From: Nesterenkonia haasae
Lineage (GTDB): Bacteria > Actinomycetota > Actinomycetes > Actinomycetales > Micrococcaceae
Length of the DNA: 60,915 nucleotides
Direction: 5' to 3'
Assembly (NCBI RefSeq): GCF_010119385.1
Contig: NZ_VFIE01000020.1
Span: 1-60,915 of the forward strand
Of this stretch, positions 31,789-40,595 are shown piece after piece. Under the pieces are notes generated by a model, which worked only from the letters and a program-made list of their open reading frames with translations, did not search any database and was not told the DNA's origin. Both the position numbers and the translations under genes were made by a program. Positions within the stretch are counted from its first letter, which is position 1, and each line of letters begins with the position of its first letter.

Positions 31789-33359
31789 CTGCCGTTCACC
31801 TCTCCTGCGGTCGCCAAGTGGTCAGCCGGGCTGGATCCAGAGTTCTCAATCGCTTCTTCACGACGGACTGTGGCAGCGTGCATGACCTTCTCCGGCGTCG
31901 CGTCTTCGCGGGCCAGCTCGGCAGTGATTCTGCCTTCACTGACGACCAGTACGCGGTCAGCCATGCCGAGCACCTCGGGAAGCTCTGAGGAGATCATAAG
32001 AATCGCCATTCCTTCTCCCGCCAATTGGGACAGCAGGCGGTGTACTTCAGACTTAGTCCCGACATCGATGCCTCGGGTGGGCTCGTCGATGATGAGCAGC
32101 TTGGGATCGGTGGCCAGCCATTTCGCGATCACCACCTTCTGCTGGTTGCCGCCGCTCATGGTGGCGGCGTTCATGGACATAGCCGCGGTCTTGACCTGCA
32201 GGCGTCCGGCCCAGGAGGAGGCCGCGCGGTTTTCCGCCGAGCGGGTGATGATGCCGAATTTCTGGAGATGTCCTCGGATAGCAGCACCGATGTTCTCGGC
32301 AACCGAGGATTCGACGACTAGGCCCTGTTGGCGGCGATCTTCGGGAACCAGCGCCATGCCGGCTTCGATCGCTGCGGCCGGTCTGTGTTTGGGGATGTGC
32401 TGACCTGCGAGCTTCACTGTTCCAGAGTCGTAGGGGTCCACCCCGAACACCGCCCGCGCTATTTCGCTGCGACCAGCACCGACGAGGCCCGCCAGGCCGA
32501 CGATCTCTCCGGCGCGGACGTTGAAGGACACATCGTGGAAGGTTCCTGCGGAGTTGAGGCCCTCGACCTCGAGCACCGCCTCGCCGATCTCTGCGGGGGT
32601 CTTGGGGTAGAGATCTTTGACCTCTCGGCCGACCATCATGGTGACCAGCTCGTCATTGGTGGTCTCGTCTGTCGCCACCGTCCCGATATACGAGCCATCA
32701 CGCATCACGGTGATCGTGTCGCTGAGGTCAAAGACCTCGTCAAAGCGGTGCGAGATGAACACGATTCCACGGCCTTCGTCGCGCAGGCTGCGGGTGACGT
32801 TGAAGAGACGTTCCACCTCCATCCCGGAGAGCGCCGCGGTGGGCTCGTCCATGATGAGCAGGTGTGCGTCCAAGGAGATCGCCTTGGCAATCTCGATGAT
32901 CTGCTGATCCGCAATCGACAGGCCCTGGGCGGGGCGGTGGGGGTCAAGATCAACCCCCAGCCTGTCAAAGATGCGCAGAGCCTCATTGACCATGGCGTGC
33001 TTGTCGATACGTCGACCGCCGCCCAGGGGCTGCCGGCCCATGAAGATGTTCTCGGTGACTGAGAGGTCCGGGAAGAGCGTGGGCTCCTGATAGATGACCG
33101 CGATGCCTGCCGCTTTGGCATCTGCCGTTGAGGAGAACTCGGCTCCAGCTCCCCGGAAGCGGAAGACACCCTCGTCACGCTTGTGCAGCCCGGCCACAAT
33201 TTTGATGAGCGTGGATTTTCCTGCGCCGTTTTCCCCGACGAGGGCGTGCACGGACCCTGGGTGCACAGTCAGTGTTCCGTCAGCGAGCGCCACCACACTG
33301 CCGAACGTCTTTCGCACGCCTTCAAGCTCGAGGACAGGGACGTCCGCATCTGTGACCAT
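31785..33359 (-). CDS. rhaT: Rhamnose ABC transporter ATP-binding protein (two ATPase domains)
   Basis: This 524-residue tandem ATPase has Walker A GENGAGKSTLIK near residue 41, LSIADQQIIEIAKAIS, Walker B LLIMDEPTAALS in half one, then GLVGAGRSE, SGGNQQKVVIAKWLA and LLIIDEPTRGIDVG in half two. It is the first gene of the rhamnose operon. The 138 bases upstream hold a 14-base operator-like word at 33424-33437 and a CRP-like site directly beside it. The symbol follows rhizobial usage; it is not the E. coli rhamnose-proton symporter RhaT. Confidence 0.93.
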   Translation of the reverse strand: MVTDADVPVLELEGVRKTFGSVVALADGTLTVHPGSVHALVGENGAGKSTLIKIVAGLHKRDEGVFRFRGAGAEFSSTADAKAAGIAVIYQEPTLFPDLSVTENIFMGRQPLGGGRRIDKHAMVNEALRIFDRLGVDLDPHRPAQGLSIADQQIIEIAKAISLDAHLLIMDEPTAALSGMEVERLFNVTRSLRDEGRGIVFISHRFDEVFDLSDTITVMRDGSYIGTVATDETTNDELVTMMVGREVKDLYPKTPAEIGEAVLEVEGLNSAGTFHDVSFNVRAGEIVGLAGLVGAGRSEIARAVFGVDPYDSGTVKLAGQHIPKHRPAAAIEAGMALVPEDRRQQGLVVESSVAENIGAAIRGHLQKFGIITRSAENRAASSWAGRLQVKTAAMSMNAATMSGGNQQKVVIAKWLATDPKLLIIDEPTRGIDVGTKSEVHRLLSQLAGEGMAILMISSELPEVLGMADRVLVVSEGRITAELAREDATPEKVMHAATVRREEAIENSGSSPADHLATAGEVNGR

Positions 33360-33423
33360 GAATCCTCCGGGTGCAAGTGACAGAGATGAGCCGATTTCCT
33401 AGGGTTCTAGCAAGACACAGTCT

Positions 33424-33437
33424 AAATCGATTCAATT
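33424..33437. promoter_or_regulatory. LacI-type operator word shared with the rhamnosidase operon
   Basis: AAATCGATTCAATT contains the palindrome AATCGATT and lies 65 bases upstream of the rhaT start. The identical 14 bases recur at 53156-53169, upstream of the lipoprotein/rhamnosidase operon. The best binding candidate is the LacI regulator at the end of this operon. Confidence 0.68.
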
Positions 33438-33453
33438 TGTGATCCCGATCATA
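33438..33453. promoter_or_regulatory. CRP-like site next to the rhaT operator
   Basis: TGTGA-TCCCGA-TCATA fits TGTGA-N6-TCACA in 9 of 10 defined positions and directly abuts the LacI-type word. Activation by a CRP/GlxR protein from about 80-95 bases upstream of the start codon is plausible. Confidence 0.45.
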
Positions 33454-33497
33454 GAACCACTGAGGTCACCTGTCAACGTGGCCCCTCGCCTGAGGTT

Positions 33498-34034
33498 CTA
33501 ACTCTGCACAAACTCCGTGAATGCCTCCACGTAGGCCCGGGCGCGGCGAGTCGTTTGGGGGTCGGCGGTGCCGTCGTCGTTGAAAGTCTCAGCTGTGGCA
33601 TGCACGGCCAGCAGTGGTCTCCCCATAAGCTCGACTCCCAGAGGCGGCAGGAACTGGCGGATCTGAGACTGGCCATTAATGGTGCCGAACCGACCAGGTG
33701 AGGCACCTGCGATTCCCAGTTTGAGCCCGGCGAGCTGGCCCTGCTTGGGCGGACGGGACAGCACATCGACTGCGTTCTTCACCGCGGCTGGAAAAGACTG
33801 GTTGTGCTCCGGAGAAACAATCAGCAGTCCATCAACCTGGGCCACCTCGTCCTTGAAATCTCGCAGAACCTGAGGGAAGTCTTTGTCCATATGCCGGTCG
33901 TAGATCGGCAGCGCAGTGATGTCGATCTCTGTGAGCTCCGCATGGGCCGGGGCCTGGTCCACAAGGACTCCTGCCAGCTTCCGGTTGATGGAATCCTGGG
34001 CAAAGCTTCCGACGATGTATCCGATGTTCACCAT
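33498..34034 (-). CDS. NAD(P)H-dependent FMN reductase family protein
   Basis: This 178-residue flavodoxin-like protein starts MVNIGYIVGSFAQDSINRKLAGVLVDQAP, the FMN-phosphate loop of NADPH-dependent FMN/azo/chromate reductases. The second family motif, VDGLLIVSPEHNQSFPAAVKNAVDVLSRPP, surrounds the isoalloxazine site; GIAGASPGRFGTINGQSQIRQFL follows. It probably reduces quinones or flavin with NAD(P)H. It is divergent from the acetyltransferase gene and appears unrelated to the sugar operons. Confidence 0.9.
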   Translation of the reverse strand: MVNIGYIVGSFAQDSINRKLAGVLVDQAPAHAELTEIDITALPIYDRHMDKDFPQVLRDFKDEVAQVDGLLIVSPEHNQSFPAAVKNAVDVLSRPPKQGQLAGLKLGIAGASPGRFGTINGQSQIRQFLPPLGVELMGRPLLAVHATAETFNDDGTADPQTTRRARAYVEAFTEFVQS

Positions 34035-34084
34035 CGCCCCACCGTACCTGTCCGCATCTCAGTCAGGCTCAGTAGTCTGGGTCC

Positions 34085-34804
34085 ATGACGGGATTAGCTG
34101 CCCACACCGAACAGATCATTCTGCTGGCCTGGTCCAGGATCCTCGGTTTGGAAGATACGGCGTTGGCCGCTGCCAGCCCTGACGGACACCGGATTGAGGC
34201 CGAGAACGACGACGCCGCGGCAGTGAGTCTGGTCCAGATCTTTGGCAGGACGGTGCTGTACGGACCACGTTCCCTGCTGGACGCTGCACGGGGGATGCCG
34301 GACGAGGTGCTTGCCCTGGAGTCGCGGCTATTGCAACTGGCGCGGACTCAGTATCCGGGAGCTCGTATCCTCGGTGAGGCGCATCTGCTCTATTGCGAGG
34401 AGCCACCGGAAATCCAGGGGTCGGACAAGGTCTCAGTGTCTTTCGACACGGAACATGTTCAACGGCTAATGGCCCGATCCCCGGCCGACGATGTCGCCAG
34501 ATCTGGACTGGAAGACTCTGCGTGGACGGCCGCCGTGGTTCGTGACGACACCGGTGAAGTGATGTCGGCGGCTGGCCGGCACGTCTGGCAGGAGGTGCTG
34601 GGGCATCTGGGAGTCTTGACCCACCCTGATCACCGAGGCCTCGGGCTGGGCCGGTTTGCGGCCGCGGTTGCAGTGGAAGAGGCATTCGTCGCTGGGCTGA
34701 TTCCGCAATGGCGTGCCGCTGCCGAATCTCCGGGCTCACTGCGCATGGCGATAAGCCTCGGATTCTCCGAGGTCGGCCACCAGACCACCGTGACTCTGGA
34801 CTGA
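34085..34804 (+). CDS. GNAT-family N-acetyltransferase
   Basis: This 239-residue protein has its acetyl-CoA site in the C-terminal third: WQEVLGHLGVLTHPDHRGLGLGRFAAAVAVEEAFVAGLIPQWRA, with the R/Q-x-x-G-x-G/A-type turn (HRGLGLGRF), and a final SLGFSEVGHQTTVTLD strand typical of GNAT folds. The N-terminal 120 residues (ILLAWSRILGL...) are a less conserved domain. The acceptor substrate is unknown. It stands alone between two divergent or unrelated genes. Confidence 0.8.
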   Translation: MTGLAAHTEQIILLAWSRILGLEDTALAAASPDGHRIEAENDDAAAVSLVQIFGRTVLYGPRSLLDAARGMPDEVLALESRLLQLARTQYPGARILGEAHLLYCEEPPEIQGSDKVSVSFDTEHVQRLMARSPADDVARSGLEDSAWTAAVVRDDTGEVMSAAGRHVWQEVLGHLGVLTHPDHRGLGLGRFAAAVAVEEAFVAGLIPQWRAAAESPGSLRMAISLGFSEVGHQTTVTLD

Positions 34805-34904
34805 GCTCCACTCGGTCTCTGGCGCGTTCAGCTCACGGCCGCCGAACAGGTCACGCACCCTCCGCGTGGTGAGGTCCAGCCAGCTCTGTGGAAAAGTGGG
34901 GTCT

Positions 34905-35318
34905 ATGACAGAGGAACTGCCATCCCCCGCATTCGGACGCCGCCCCCTGTATGGACTAGCAGCGGGTCTCGCTCTCGCTCTCCCCATGGCTGCGGTGGCG
35001 TACCTTTTTGGGCTTTTTGACGTCAACCCCGACGTCGAGGCCTCCGCCTTCCAGGTGGCGCTGCCGTTGCTGGGTGAAAGTGCCGCGGCAGGTCTTGTCG
35101 GCGGCTTGATGGGTGCCGTCACTCGGTGGTTCTGGGGCACTGGCGAGCTCGGCGCCGCGGTGACCGCGGGTGTCGGTGCCGCGGGTGTGGGCGCGATGGT
35201 CACCTTCGGGATTTTGGCAGCCACACTCGTGCCCTTCGCCCAGATTGCGTGGATACTGCTTTTGGGCGGAGTCATCGGATGGTCAAGCATTCTTACGGAT
35301 CGTCATCAGGAAGCCTGA
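34905..35318 (+). CDS. Small multi-pass membrane protein of unknown function
   Basis: The 137-residue protein has four predicted membrane helices (LYGLAAGLALALPMAAVAYLFGL, an SAAAGLVGGLMGAV segment, AAVTAGVGAAGVGAMVTFGILAA and IAWILLLGGVIGWSSIL) and a short cytoplasmic start. The ATG at 34905 begins MTEELPSPAFG; a longer upstream in-frame start adds a non-conserved tail. I do not recognise the family. It lies alone between the acetyltransferase gene and a convergent lacI gene. Confidence 0.7.
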   Translation: MTEELPSPAFGRRPLYGLAAGLALALPMAAVAYLFGLFDVNPDVEASAFQVALPLLGESAAAGLVGGLMGAVTRWFWGTGELGAAVTAGVGAAGVGAMVTFGILAATLVPFAQIAWILLLGGVIGWSSILTDRHQEA

Positions 35319-35451
35319 ACCGTCTACCGGCGTCGCGGACGCTGGGGTGATCAGCGCTCACAAGGGCATTCATAAGTGACGCCCCGAGATGACCGAGAAC
35401 ACCTACCGAGAACTGCCACGCAATCCTGTTCTCCCTTCCGGTGCGGTCACC

Positions 35452-36483
35452 TCACGAGGGTGTGCTCGCCGGTTCTGATTCCATTCCGGTGGACTCTCTA
35501 GCCACGAGTGTCGGAGTAAACATCGGGTGCTCGGCATGGACTTTCGGGTCGTCAATGGCAGCGAGCAGCAGATCTGCCGCACAACTGCCAATTTCCACAG
35601 CGGGCTGACGCACTGACGTCAGGGGGATAGCAGCCGAAACAGCGAAAACAATATCGTCGTAACCCATCAGAGCAATGTCATCGGGGACTGAGATGCCTGA
35701 GCGCACTAATTCTTGCAGAGCCCCTAGCGCCACTAGATCGTTGGCGGCGAAGATCGCATCGGGACGCTGATGCGCAGGGCGGGACATCAGCGCGTGAGCC
35801 CCCCGACGCCCGGATTCGACGTCCATTGCGCCAGTATCCAGATACTCCACCGTCACCCCCTCACGCCGCTCAGCCACCATGCGAGCGCCAGAGAGCCGGT
35901 CAGCGACCTGTCGGATAGTGCCCGGACCTCCGATGACCGCAAGGCGACGGCGTCCGCGTGCAACGAGGTGCTCCGCCGCAAGCTGTCCCCCGTGAATGTC
36001 GTCAGTGGAAACCGAAGAGAACTCCCGCTCGCCGCTTTTGCGGTCAACGATCACCACTGCTGTTCCGCGTTTTCTCAGTTGACGGAGCCGATTCATGACA
36101 TTGCCAACGGGGGAAATCAGGATGCCGGAAACTCTCTGCTCTTCAAAAAGATTGAGGTAGCTGAGTTCACGTTCCTTTTGCTGCGCGGAGTTGCCGAGCA
36201 GAAGCGGGCGCTGCGTACCCGCCAGTGATAGCTCTGCGCCCTGCGCCACTCCGGCAAAAAACGGGTTTGCCACATCGAGGACGATCATTCCTACGGCGCG
36301 GTTGCCGCGTTGGCGCAACTGGCGTGCGGCGTCGTTGCGCACGTAACCAAGTTCTTTGATAGCCGTCAACACACGCGCACGTGTCACCGGAGAAACCTTC
36401 TCTGGGTGGTTCAGCGCATTGGAGACTGTGGCTGGCGAGACGCCTGCATGAGCCGCTACGTCACGCACCTGAGCCATTGCCAT
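35452..36483 (-). CDS. LacI-family regulator, divergent from the aldarate pathway
   Basis: This protein of about 343 residues has a LacI helix-turn-helix (AQVRDVAAHAGVSPATVSNALNHPEKVSPVTRARVLTAIKELGY) and a ligand domain with GMIVLDVANPFFAGVAQGAELSL and DIALMGYDDIVFAVSAAIPLTSVRQP. It is divergent from the enolase-superfamily gene across about 116 bases, so it is a likely regulator of that gene. The start could be 36483 or 36477, both just before the helix-turn-helix; neither has a clear ribosome-binding site. The effector is unknown. Confidence 0.9.
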   Translation of the reverse strand: MAMAQVRDVAAHAGVSPATVSNALNHPEKVSPVTRARVLTAIKELGYVRNDAARQLRQRGNRAVGMIVLDVANPFFAGVAQGAELSLAGTQRPLLLGNSAQQKERELSYLNLFEEQRVSGILISPVGNVMNRLRQLRKRGTAVVIVDRKSGEREFSSVSTDDIHGGQLAAEHLVARGRRRLAVIGGPGTIRQVADRLSGARMVAERREGVTVEYLDTGAMDVESGRRGAHALMSRPAHQRPDAIFAANDLVALGALQELVRSGISVPDDIALMGYDDIVFAVSAAIPLTSVRQPAVEIGSCAADLLLAAIDDPKVHAEHPMFTPTLVARESTGMESEPASTPS

Positions 36484-36564
36484 GGGGAAAGAATACATGC
36501 GCCGCACAGCGGAGAGTTCGTCACTTCTCAGATTCCACCGCGAGAGACGAAACGCTGTCAATAC

Positions 36565-36575
36565 TTGTCGTACAT
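36565..36575. promoter_or_regulatory. GntR(FCD)-like operator candidate
   Basis: TTGTCGTACAT carries the TGT-N3-ACA arms typical of FCD-type GntR sites, 25-35 bases before the enolase-superfamily start codon. The GntR gene directly after that enzyme is the natural binder. One short site only, so weak evidence. Confidence 0.35.
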
Positions 36576-36599
36576 GTTCCCTACCTATACGATTACTCC

Positions 36600-37730
36600 A
36601 TGGCGTATCGAGCTGACTCAGTCACCCACATCACACTTTCGACGGCGACACTCCCCCTGAGAACTCCCATTTCGGATGCAAAAGTCTTCACCGGGCGCCA
36701 GCGCCCGATGACCGAGGTGGTCTTCCTCTTCGCCGAGATCACTACGGCCCAGGGCTACGAGGGTTTGGGGTTCTCCTACTCCAAACGCGCAGGAGGCCCT
36801 GCACAGTACGCTCACGCACGGGAGGTCGCGGAGAATCTCCTAGGCGAAGATCCCAGTGATATCGCCAAGGTGTACGACAAGCTCCTCTGGGCAGGAGCCT
36901 CAGTCGGTCGTTCCGGAGTAGCCACACAAGCGTTGGCGGCCATCGACATCGCACTCTGGGACCTGAAAGCCAAGCGCGCCGGACTGCCACTGGCCAAACT
37001 CTTGGGCTCCTATCGCGATTCTGTGCGCACCTACGACACCTCTGGAGGGTTTCTGCACGCTTCCATCGAAGAAATTACCGAACGTGCCACAGCGTCCCTG
37101 GCGGCGGGGATCGCTGGAATCAAGATCAAAGTGGGACTGCCGGATACCGCCGAAGACCTGAGACGAGTACGCGCTGTGCGCGAGCACCTGGGACCTGATG
37201 TGCCGTTGATGGTAGATGCCAATCAGCAGTGGAACAGGTCTACTGCGCTGCGCATGGGCCGCGCGTTGGAAGAGTTCAACCTCACCTGGATCGAAGAACC
37301 ATTGGACGCCTACGACTCCGCTGGTCACGCCGCGCTCGCTGCAGCGCTGGATACGCCAATCGCAACCGGTGAGATGTTGGCCTCCGTAGCGGAACACGAA
37401 CAGCTCATCGCGGCCAAGTCGTGTGACGTCCTCCAGCCTGATGCACCACGAGTGGGTGGCATCACTCAGTTTCTGCGGCTCTGCACACTGGCGCACAGCG
37501 CAGGACTTGACCTCGCGCCGCACTTCGCCATGGAGATCCATGTGCATCTGGCCGCCGCCTACCCCCACGAACCCTGGGTGGAGCATTTCGACTGGCTGGA
37601 TCCACTGTTCAATGAGCGCCTCGAAATAGAGGGCGGCCGCATGTTGGTGCCGCACCGCCCAGGTTTGGGATTCTCCCTCAGCGAGCAGGCACGCGCATGG
37701 ACCACCGATTCGGTGGAATTGACCACATGA
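36600..37730 (+). CDS. Enolase-superfamily (mandelate racemase subgroup) aldarate dehydratase or lactone cycloisomerase
   Basis: This 376-residue barrel enzyme has the superfamily active site intact: GIKIKVG with the KxK lysines K175 and K177; metal ligands in MVDANQQW (D206), WIEEP (E232) and ATGEM (E258); and a His-Asp dyad, D281 (QPDAPRVGG) and H308 (LAPHFAMEIH). The dyad spacing of 27 residues is that of mandelate racemase and talarate/galactarate dehydratase. Upstream of KdgD, the likely reactions are galactarate or talarate dehydration, or galactarolactone cycloisomerisation, each leading to a 5-dehydro-4-deoxy-glucarate-type acid. Sequence alone does not decide. The start at 36600 avoids an overlong N-terminus running into the divergent gene. 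Confidence 0.82.
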   Translation: MAYRADSVTHITLSTATLPLRTPISDAKVFTGRQRPMTEVVFLFAEITTAQGYEGLGFSYSKRAGGPAQYAHAREVAENLLGEDPSDIAKVYDKLLWAGASVGRSGVATQALAAIDIALWDLKAKRAGLPLAKLLGSYRDSVRTYDTSGGFLHASIEEITERATASLAAGIAGIKIKVGLPDTAEDLRRVRAVREHLGPDVPLMVDANQQWNRSTALRMGRALEEFNLTWIEEPLDAYDSAGHAALAAALDTPIATGEMLASVAEHEQLIAAKSCDVLQPDAPRVGGITQFLRLCTLAHSAGLDLAPHFAMEIHVHLAAAYPHEPWVEHFDWLDPLFNERLEIEGGRMLVPHRPGLGFSLSEQARAWTTDSVELTT

Positions 37731-38443
37731 AAGCACCTCGGCGTAGCGATGTTCTCGCAGAAGGCCTGCGTGAACAGATCATGTCGGGAACTATCTCAGC
37801 GGGTCAGAAGCTCCCCAGTGAATCGGCACTCATCAGCGAGCATCACGTCAGCCGGACAGTCGTGCGCGAGGCTCTGGGCAGGCTGCACGCAGAAGGGCTC
37901 ATCACCACTCGTCGTGGCCTTGGAAGCTTCGCTCTGACACCACCGCCGGCGCATACTGCGGCTTCACATCGCCCCGTACGCAGCCTGCGGGACCGGCTCG
38001 ATGTCATCGACTATCGCTTGGCACTGGAACCTGAGGCCGCGGCGTTGGCCGCGCGCCGCTGCAGCAGCTCGCAAGCACCTGACCAGCAGCTCTCAGCGCT
38101 GATCGCCACCTGTCACGGTTTCGCCAGCTCCGCGGAGAACCCAGCTCAGGCTATTCAGCACGATTTCTCTTTCCACCGCAGTATCGCCCTGCTCAGCGGA
38201 AACCCCTACCTCTCGGACGCCTTGGACTCGTTGGGACCGGTCATGATTTCCATGCCCCGGACCAGGCTTGAGGGATCGGATTCAGAGCACGGTCGTCAAC
38301 GGCACGAGCTGGCAGCGTGGGAGCACCAACAGATAATTGACGCAGTCGTCGCCGGCGACAGCGCCGGTGCAGCCGCCGCCATGCGTGTGCATCTGGGAAA
38401 TTCTCGCCGCCGAGTCATTGGCGAGCACGGGGAGAAGAGCTGA
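37727..38443 (+). CDS. FCD-domain GntR-family regulator
   Basis: This 238-residue regulator has an N-terminal winged helix (RRSDVLAEGLREQIMSGTISAGQKLPSESALISEHHVSRTVVREALGRLHAEGLITTRRGLGSF) and an FCD helical domain (RLDVIDYRLALEPEAAALAARR, then DFSFHRSIALLSGNPYLSDALDSLGPV). Its ATG overlaps the stop of the enolase-superfamily gene by 4 bases, so the two are translated together. FCD regulators of sugar-acid pathways usually bind the substrate acid. It may bind the TTGTCGTACAT site at 36565. Confidence 0.92.
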   Translation: MKAPRRSDVLAEGLREQIMSGTISAGQKLPSESALISEHHVSRTVVREALGRLHAEGLITTRRGLGSFALTPPPAHTAASHRPVRSLRDRLDVIDYRLALEPEAAALAARRCSSSQAPDQQLSALIATCHGFASSAENPAQAIQHDFSFHRSIALLSGNPYLSDALDSLGPVMISMPRTRLEGSDSEHGRQRHELAAWEHQQIIDAVVAGDSAGAAAAMRVHLGNSRRRVIGEHGEKS

Positions 38444-38480
38444 AATCCCCCGGCACGCTATGATACCTAAACGACCACAG

Positions 38481-38498
38481 GCATCATTCCAATAATGC
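38481..38498. promoter_or_regulatory. LysR-type operator candidate
   Basis: GCATCATT-CC-AATAATGC is an inverted repeat with 7 of 8 positions paired, 12 bases before the lysR start codon. Placement so close to the start suggests autorepression. LysR regulators normally bind T-N11-A-type interrupted palindromes, with which this is compatible. Confidence 0.45.
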
Positions 38499-38510
38499 TG
38501 GGAACGCATC

Positions 38511-39413
38511 ATGTTTACTCTGGACCAAATTCGCAGCTTCGTCGCGGTCGCTGAAGAACTGCACTTCGGCCGTGCCGCCCAACGGCTGCACATGACCCAA
38601 CCTCCTCTCAGTCGGCAGATCCAGAAGCTGGAGAAAACTGTCGGCGTACACCTCATTGAGCGGGACAATCGCAAAGTCTCCCTCACGGTGGCCGGAACAG
38701 CTTTCCTTGATGAAGCCCGCAAACTTCTTGTCACGGCCGATCAAGCACCCCTGACGGCCCAGCGTGTGGCCCGTGGTCAGGCTGGACTGCTGCGTATGGG
38801 ATTTACTGCAGCCTCTGGCTTCAGCGTTCTGGGAGAACTCTTGACCACGATGAGTGAACACATCCCCGATGTGGAGATTGATCTGCGCGAAATGGTGACT
38901 CGAGAACAGCATGAGGCGCTCAATGCCGGCGAGTTGGACGTGGGGCTCGCCCGTCCGCCGGTTGATCTTGATCAGTTCTCAGCGCATTTGCTCCAAACTG
39001 AAGCTCTGCAGCTCGCTGTTCCCGAGGACCATCCACTGACTGAACTGGACAGAACCATTCAGGGCCGGGACCTCAAAGGCGTACCTTTGATCATGTACTC
39101 CCCCATCAAGGCGCGATACTTCTACGATCTGGCCATCCGACACGTTCCTATCCAACATGGCAACGTCGTCCACACCGTCAGTCAGATTCTGACCATGGTG
39201 TCTTTGGTGGCAGCTGGTCGCGGAGTGGCCTTCGTCCCAGAATCGGCTGCGCGTCTGGGAATCGGCGGAGTCCGCCACCTGCCGTTGGGAGGCAAAACCG
39301 ACGAGGCAGTAGAGCTCCACGTGATCTGGCGCAAAGATCAACGGAATCCAGCCGTCAGACAGCTTATGGACGCACTGGCAGAGAACCGACTCGGTGATGC
39401 TCGTGAAGCATAA
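38511..39413 (+). CDS. LysR-family regulator
   Basis: This 300-residue regulator has an N-terminal LysR helix-turn-helix (MFTLDQIRSFVAVAEELHFGRAAQRLHMTQPPLSRQIQKLEKTVGVHLIERDNRKVSLTVAG) and a C-terminal binding-protein-like effector domain (RMGFTAASGFSVLGELLTTM...). It lies just upstream of kdgD on the same strand, so it is a likely activator of the kdgD/dehydrogenase genes with a sugar acid as inducer. An inverted repeat precedes its own start. Confidence 0.93.
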   Translation: MFTLDQIRSFVAVAEELHFGRAAQRLHMTQPPLSRQIQKLEKTVGVHLIERDNRKVSLTVAGTAFLDEARKLLVTADQAPLTAQRVARGQAGLLRMGFTAASGFSVLGELLTTMSEHIPDVEIDLREMVTREQHEALNAGELDVGLARPPVDLDQFSAHLLQTEALQLAVPEDHPLTELDRTIQGRDLKGVPLIMYSPIKARYFYDLAIRHVPIQHGNVVHTVSQILTMVSLVAAGRGVAFVPESAARLGIGGVRHLPLGGKTDEAVELHVIWRKDQRNPAVRQLMDALAENRLGDAREA

Positions 39414-39535
39414 ATCCATCCAATGAAAACCTTGGACGCGCATCACTGACGAGTTTTACAGTGGTCGGTGACACATGCTTCCATACGGCGCGCCTGGCTC
39501 AGGCATACCGCCGAAGACGAGAATCAGGACAAACC

Positions 39536-40489
39536 GTGCCCCGTTATACGCCTCATGAACTGGCCCATCATCTCAAAGACGGCCTACTGTCCTTCCCCGT
39601 CACGCCTTTCACAGAAGACCTGCAGCTCGACGAGGAGGCTTACCGAACGCACCTCAACTGGCAGGCTCGCCAGGGTGTGGCCGGATTGTTTGCCGCAGGG
39701 GGTACCGGAGAAGGCTTCAGCCTCTCTCCGGAGGAAAATGCTCGGGTGGTGCAGCTGGCAGTCGAAGAGGCAGGCGGCGTCGTTCCCGTGCTCGGCTCAG
39801 CAGGAGGTGCCACCTACCAGGCGGTGCGAAACGCCCAGGCTGCGGAAGCTGCAGGATGCGAAGGGCTTCTGCTGCTGCCTCCGTACCTGACCGAATGTGA
39901 CCAGCAGGGCTTGGAGGCTCACGTTGATGCAGTGTGCTCCTCGACCAACTTGGCGGTCATTGTCTACAACCGGGCCAACGCCGTCTATTCTGCTGAAACC
40001 GTTGTACGCCTGGCCCAGAAGCATGAGAACTTCATCGGCTTCAAGGACGCCACCGGAGATATCGAAGCAGTGACTCGCGTCGTCGCCACTGCCGGTGATC
40101 GTCTGTTCTACCTCGGCGGTCTCCCCACTGCCGAGACCTTCGCCCTTCCCATGCTGCAGTTGGGGATGAGCACCTACTCATCAGCGCTCTACAACTTCGC
40201 ACCCGAATTCGCACTGGAGTTCTATGGCGACGTTCGCCGTCAGGACCGCTCCGCGGTCACTGAGAAGCTCAACCGGTTCGTCCTGCCGTACTTGGAGATC
40301 CGGGACAGGGTCAAAGGTTATGGTGTTTCCATAGTGAAGGGTGGCCTCAAGGCAGTCGGGCGTAACCCCGGTCCCGTGCGCCCTCCGCTTCAGGACCTCA
40401 CGGAGCAGGATGTCGCTGACCTTTCAGCATTGATCGAGGCCGCCGAGATTCGTCCTCGCGCCGAAGCATCGGCACCCGCCGGGGTCTGA
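39536..40489 (+). CDS. kdgD: 5-dehydro-4-deoxyglucarate dehydratase
   Basis: This DHDPS-family lyase of about 317 residues removes CO2 and water from 5-dehydro-4-deoxy-D-glucarate to give 2,5-dioxovalerate (2-oxoglutarate semialdehyde). It shows GLLSFPVTPFTEDLQLD, GLFAAGGTGEGFSLSPEE near residue 50, the catalytic tyrosine in VIVYNRANAVYS (Y144) and the Schiff-base lysine in GFKDATGD (K170). The GTG at 39536 has AGGAC 5 bases upstream and gives a family-length protein; an earlier in-frame start would add 25 unrelated residues. It is followed by the dehydrogenase for its product. Confidence 0.92.
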   Translation: MPRYTPHELAHHLKDGLLSFPVTPFTEDLQLDEEAYRTHLNWQARQGVAGLFAAGGTGEGFSLSPEENARVVQLAVEEAGGVVPVLGSAGGATYQAVRNAQAAEAAGCEGLLLLPPYLTECDQQGLEAHVDAVCSSTNLAVIVYNRANAVYSAETVVRLAQKHENFIGFKDATGDIEAVTRVVATAGDRLFYLGGLPTAETFALPMLQLGMSTYSSALYNFAPEFALEFYGDVRRQDRSAVTEKLNRFVLPYLEIRDRVKGYGVSIVKGGLKAVGRNPGPVRPPLQDLTEQDVADLSALIEAAEIRPRAEASAPAGV

Positions 40490-40595
40490 ACGAGCGCGAG
40501 GTTTCTCCATGCGGCCCTTGTGCTAGACAGAGACTATCGGGCATATGACCAAGCGCAGCAAGAACATGGCGCAGAATGAGACCAAGGAGCTGAGT

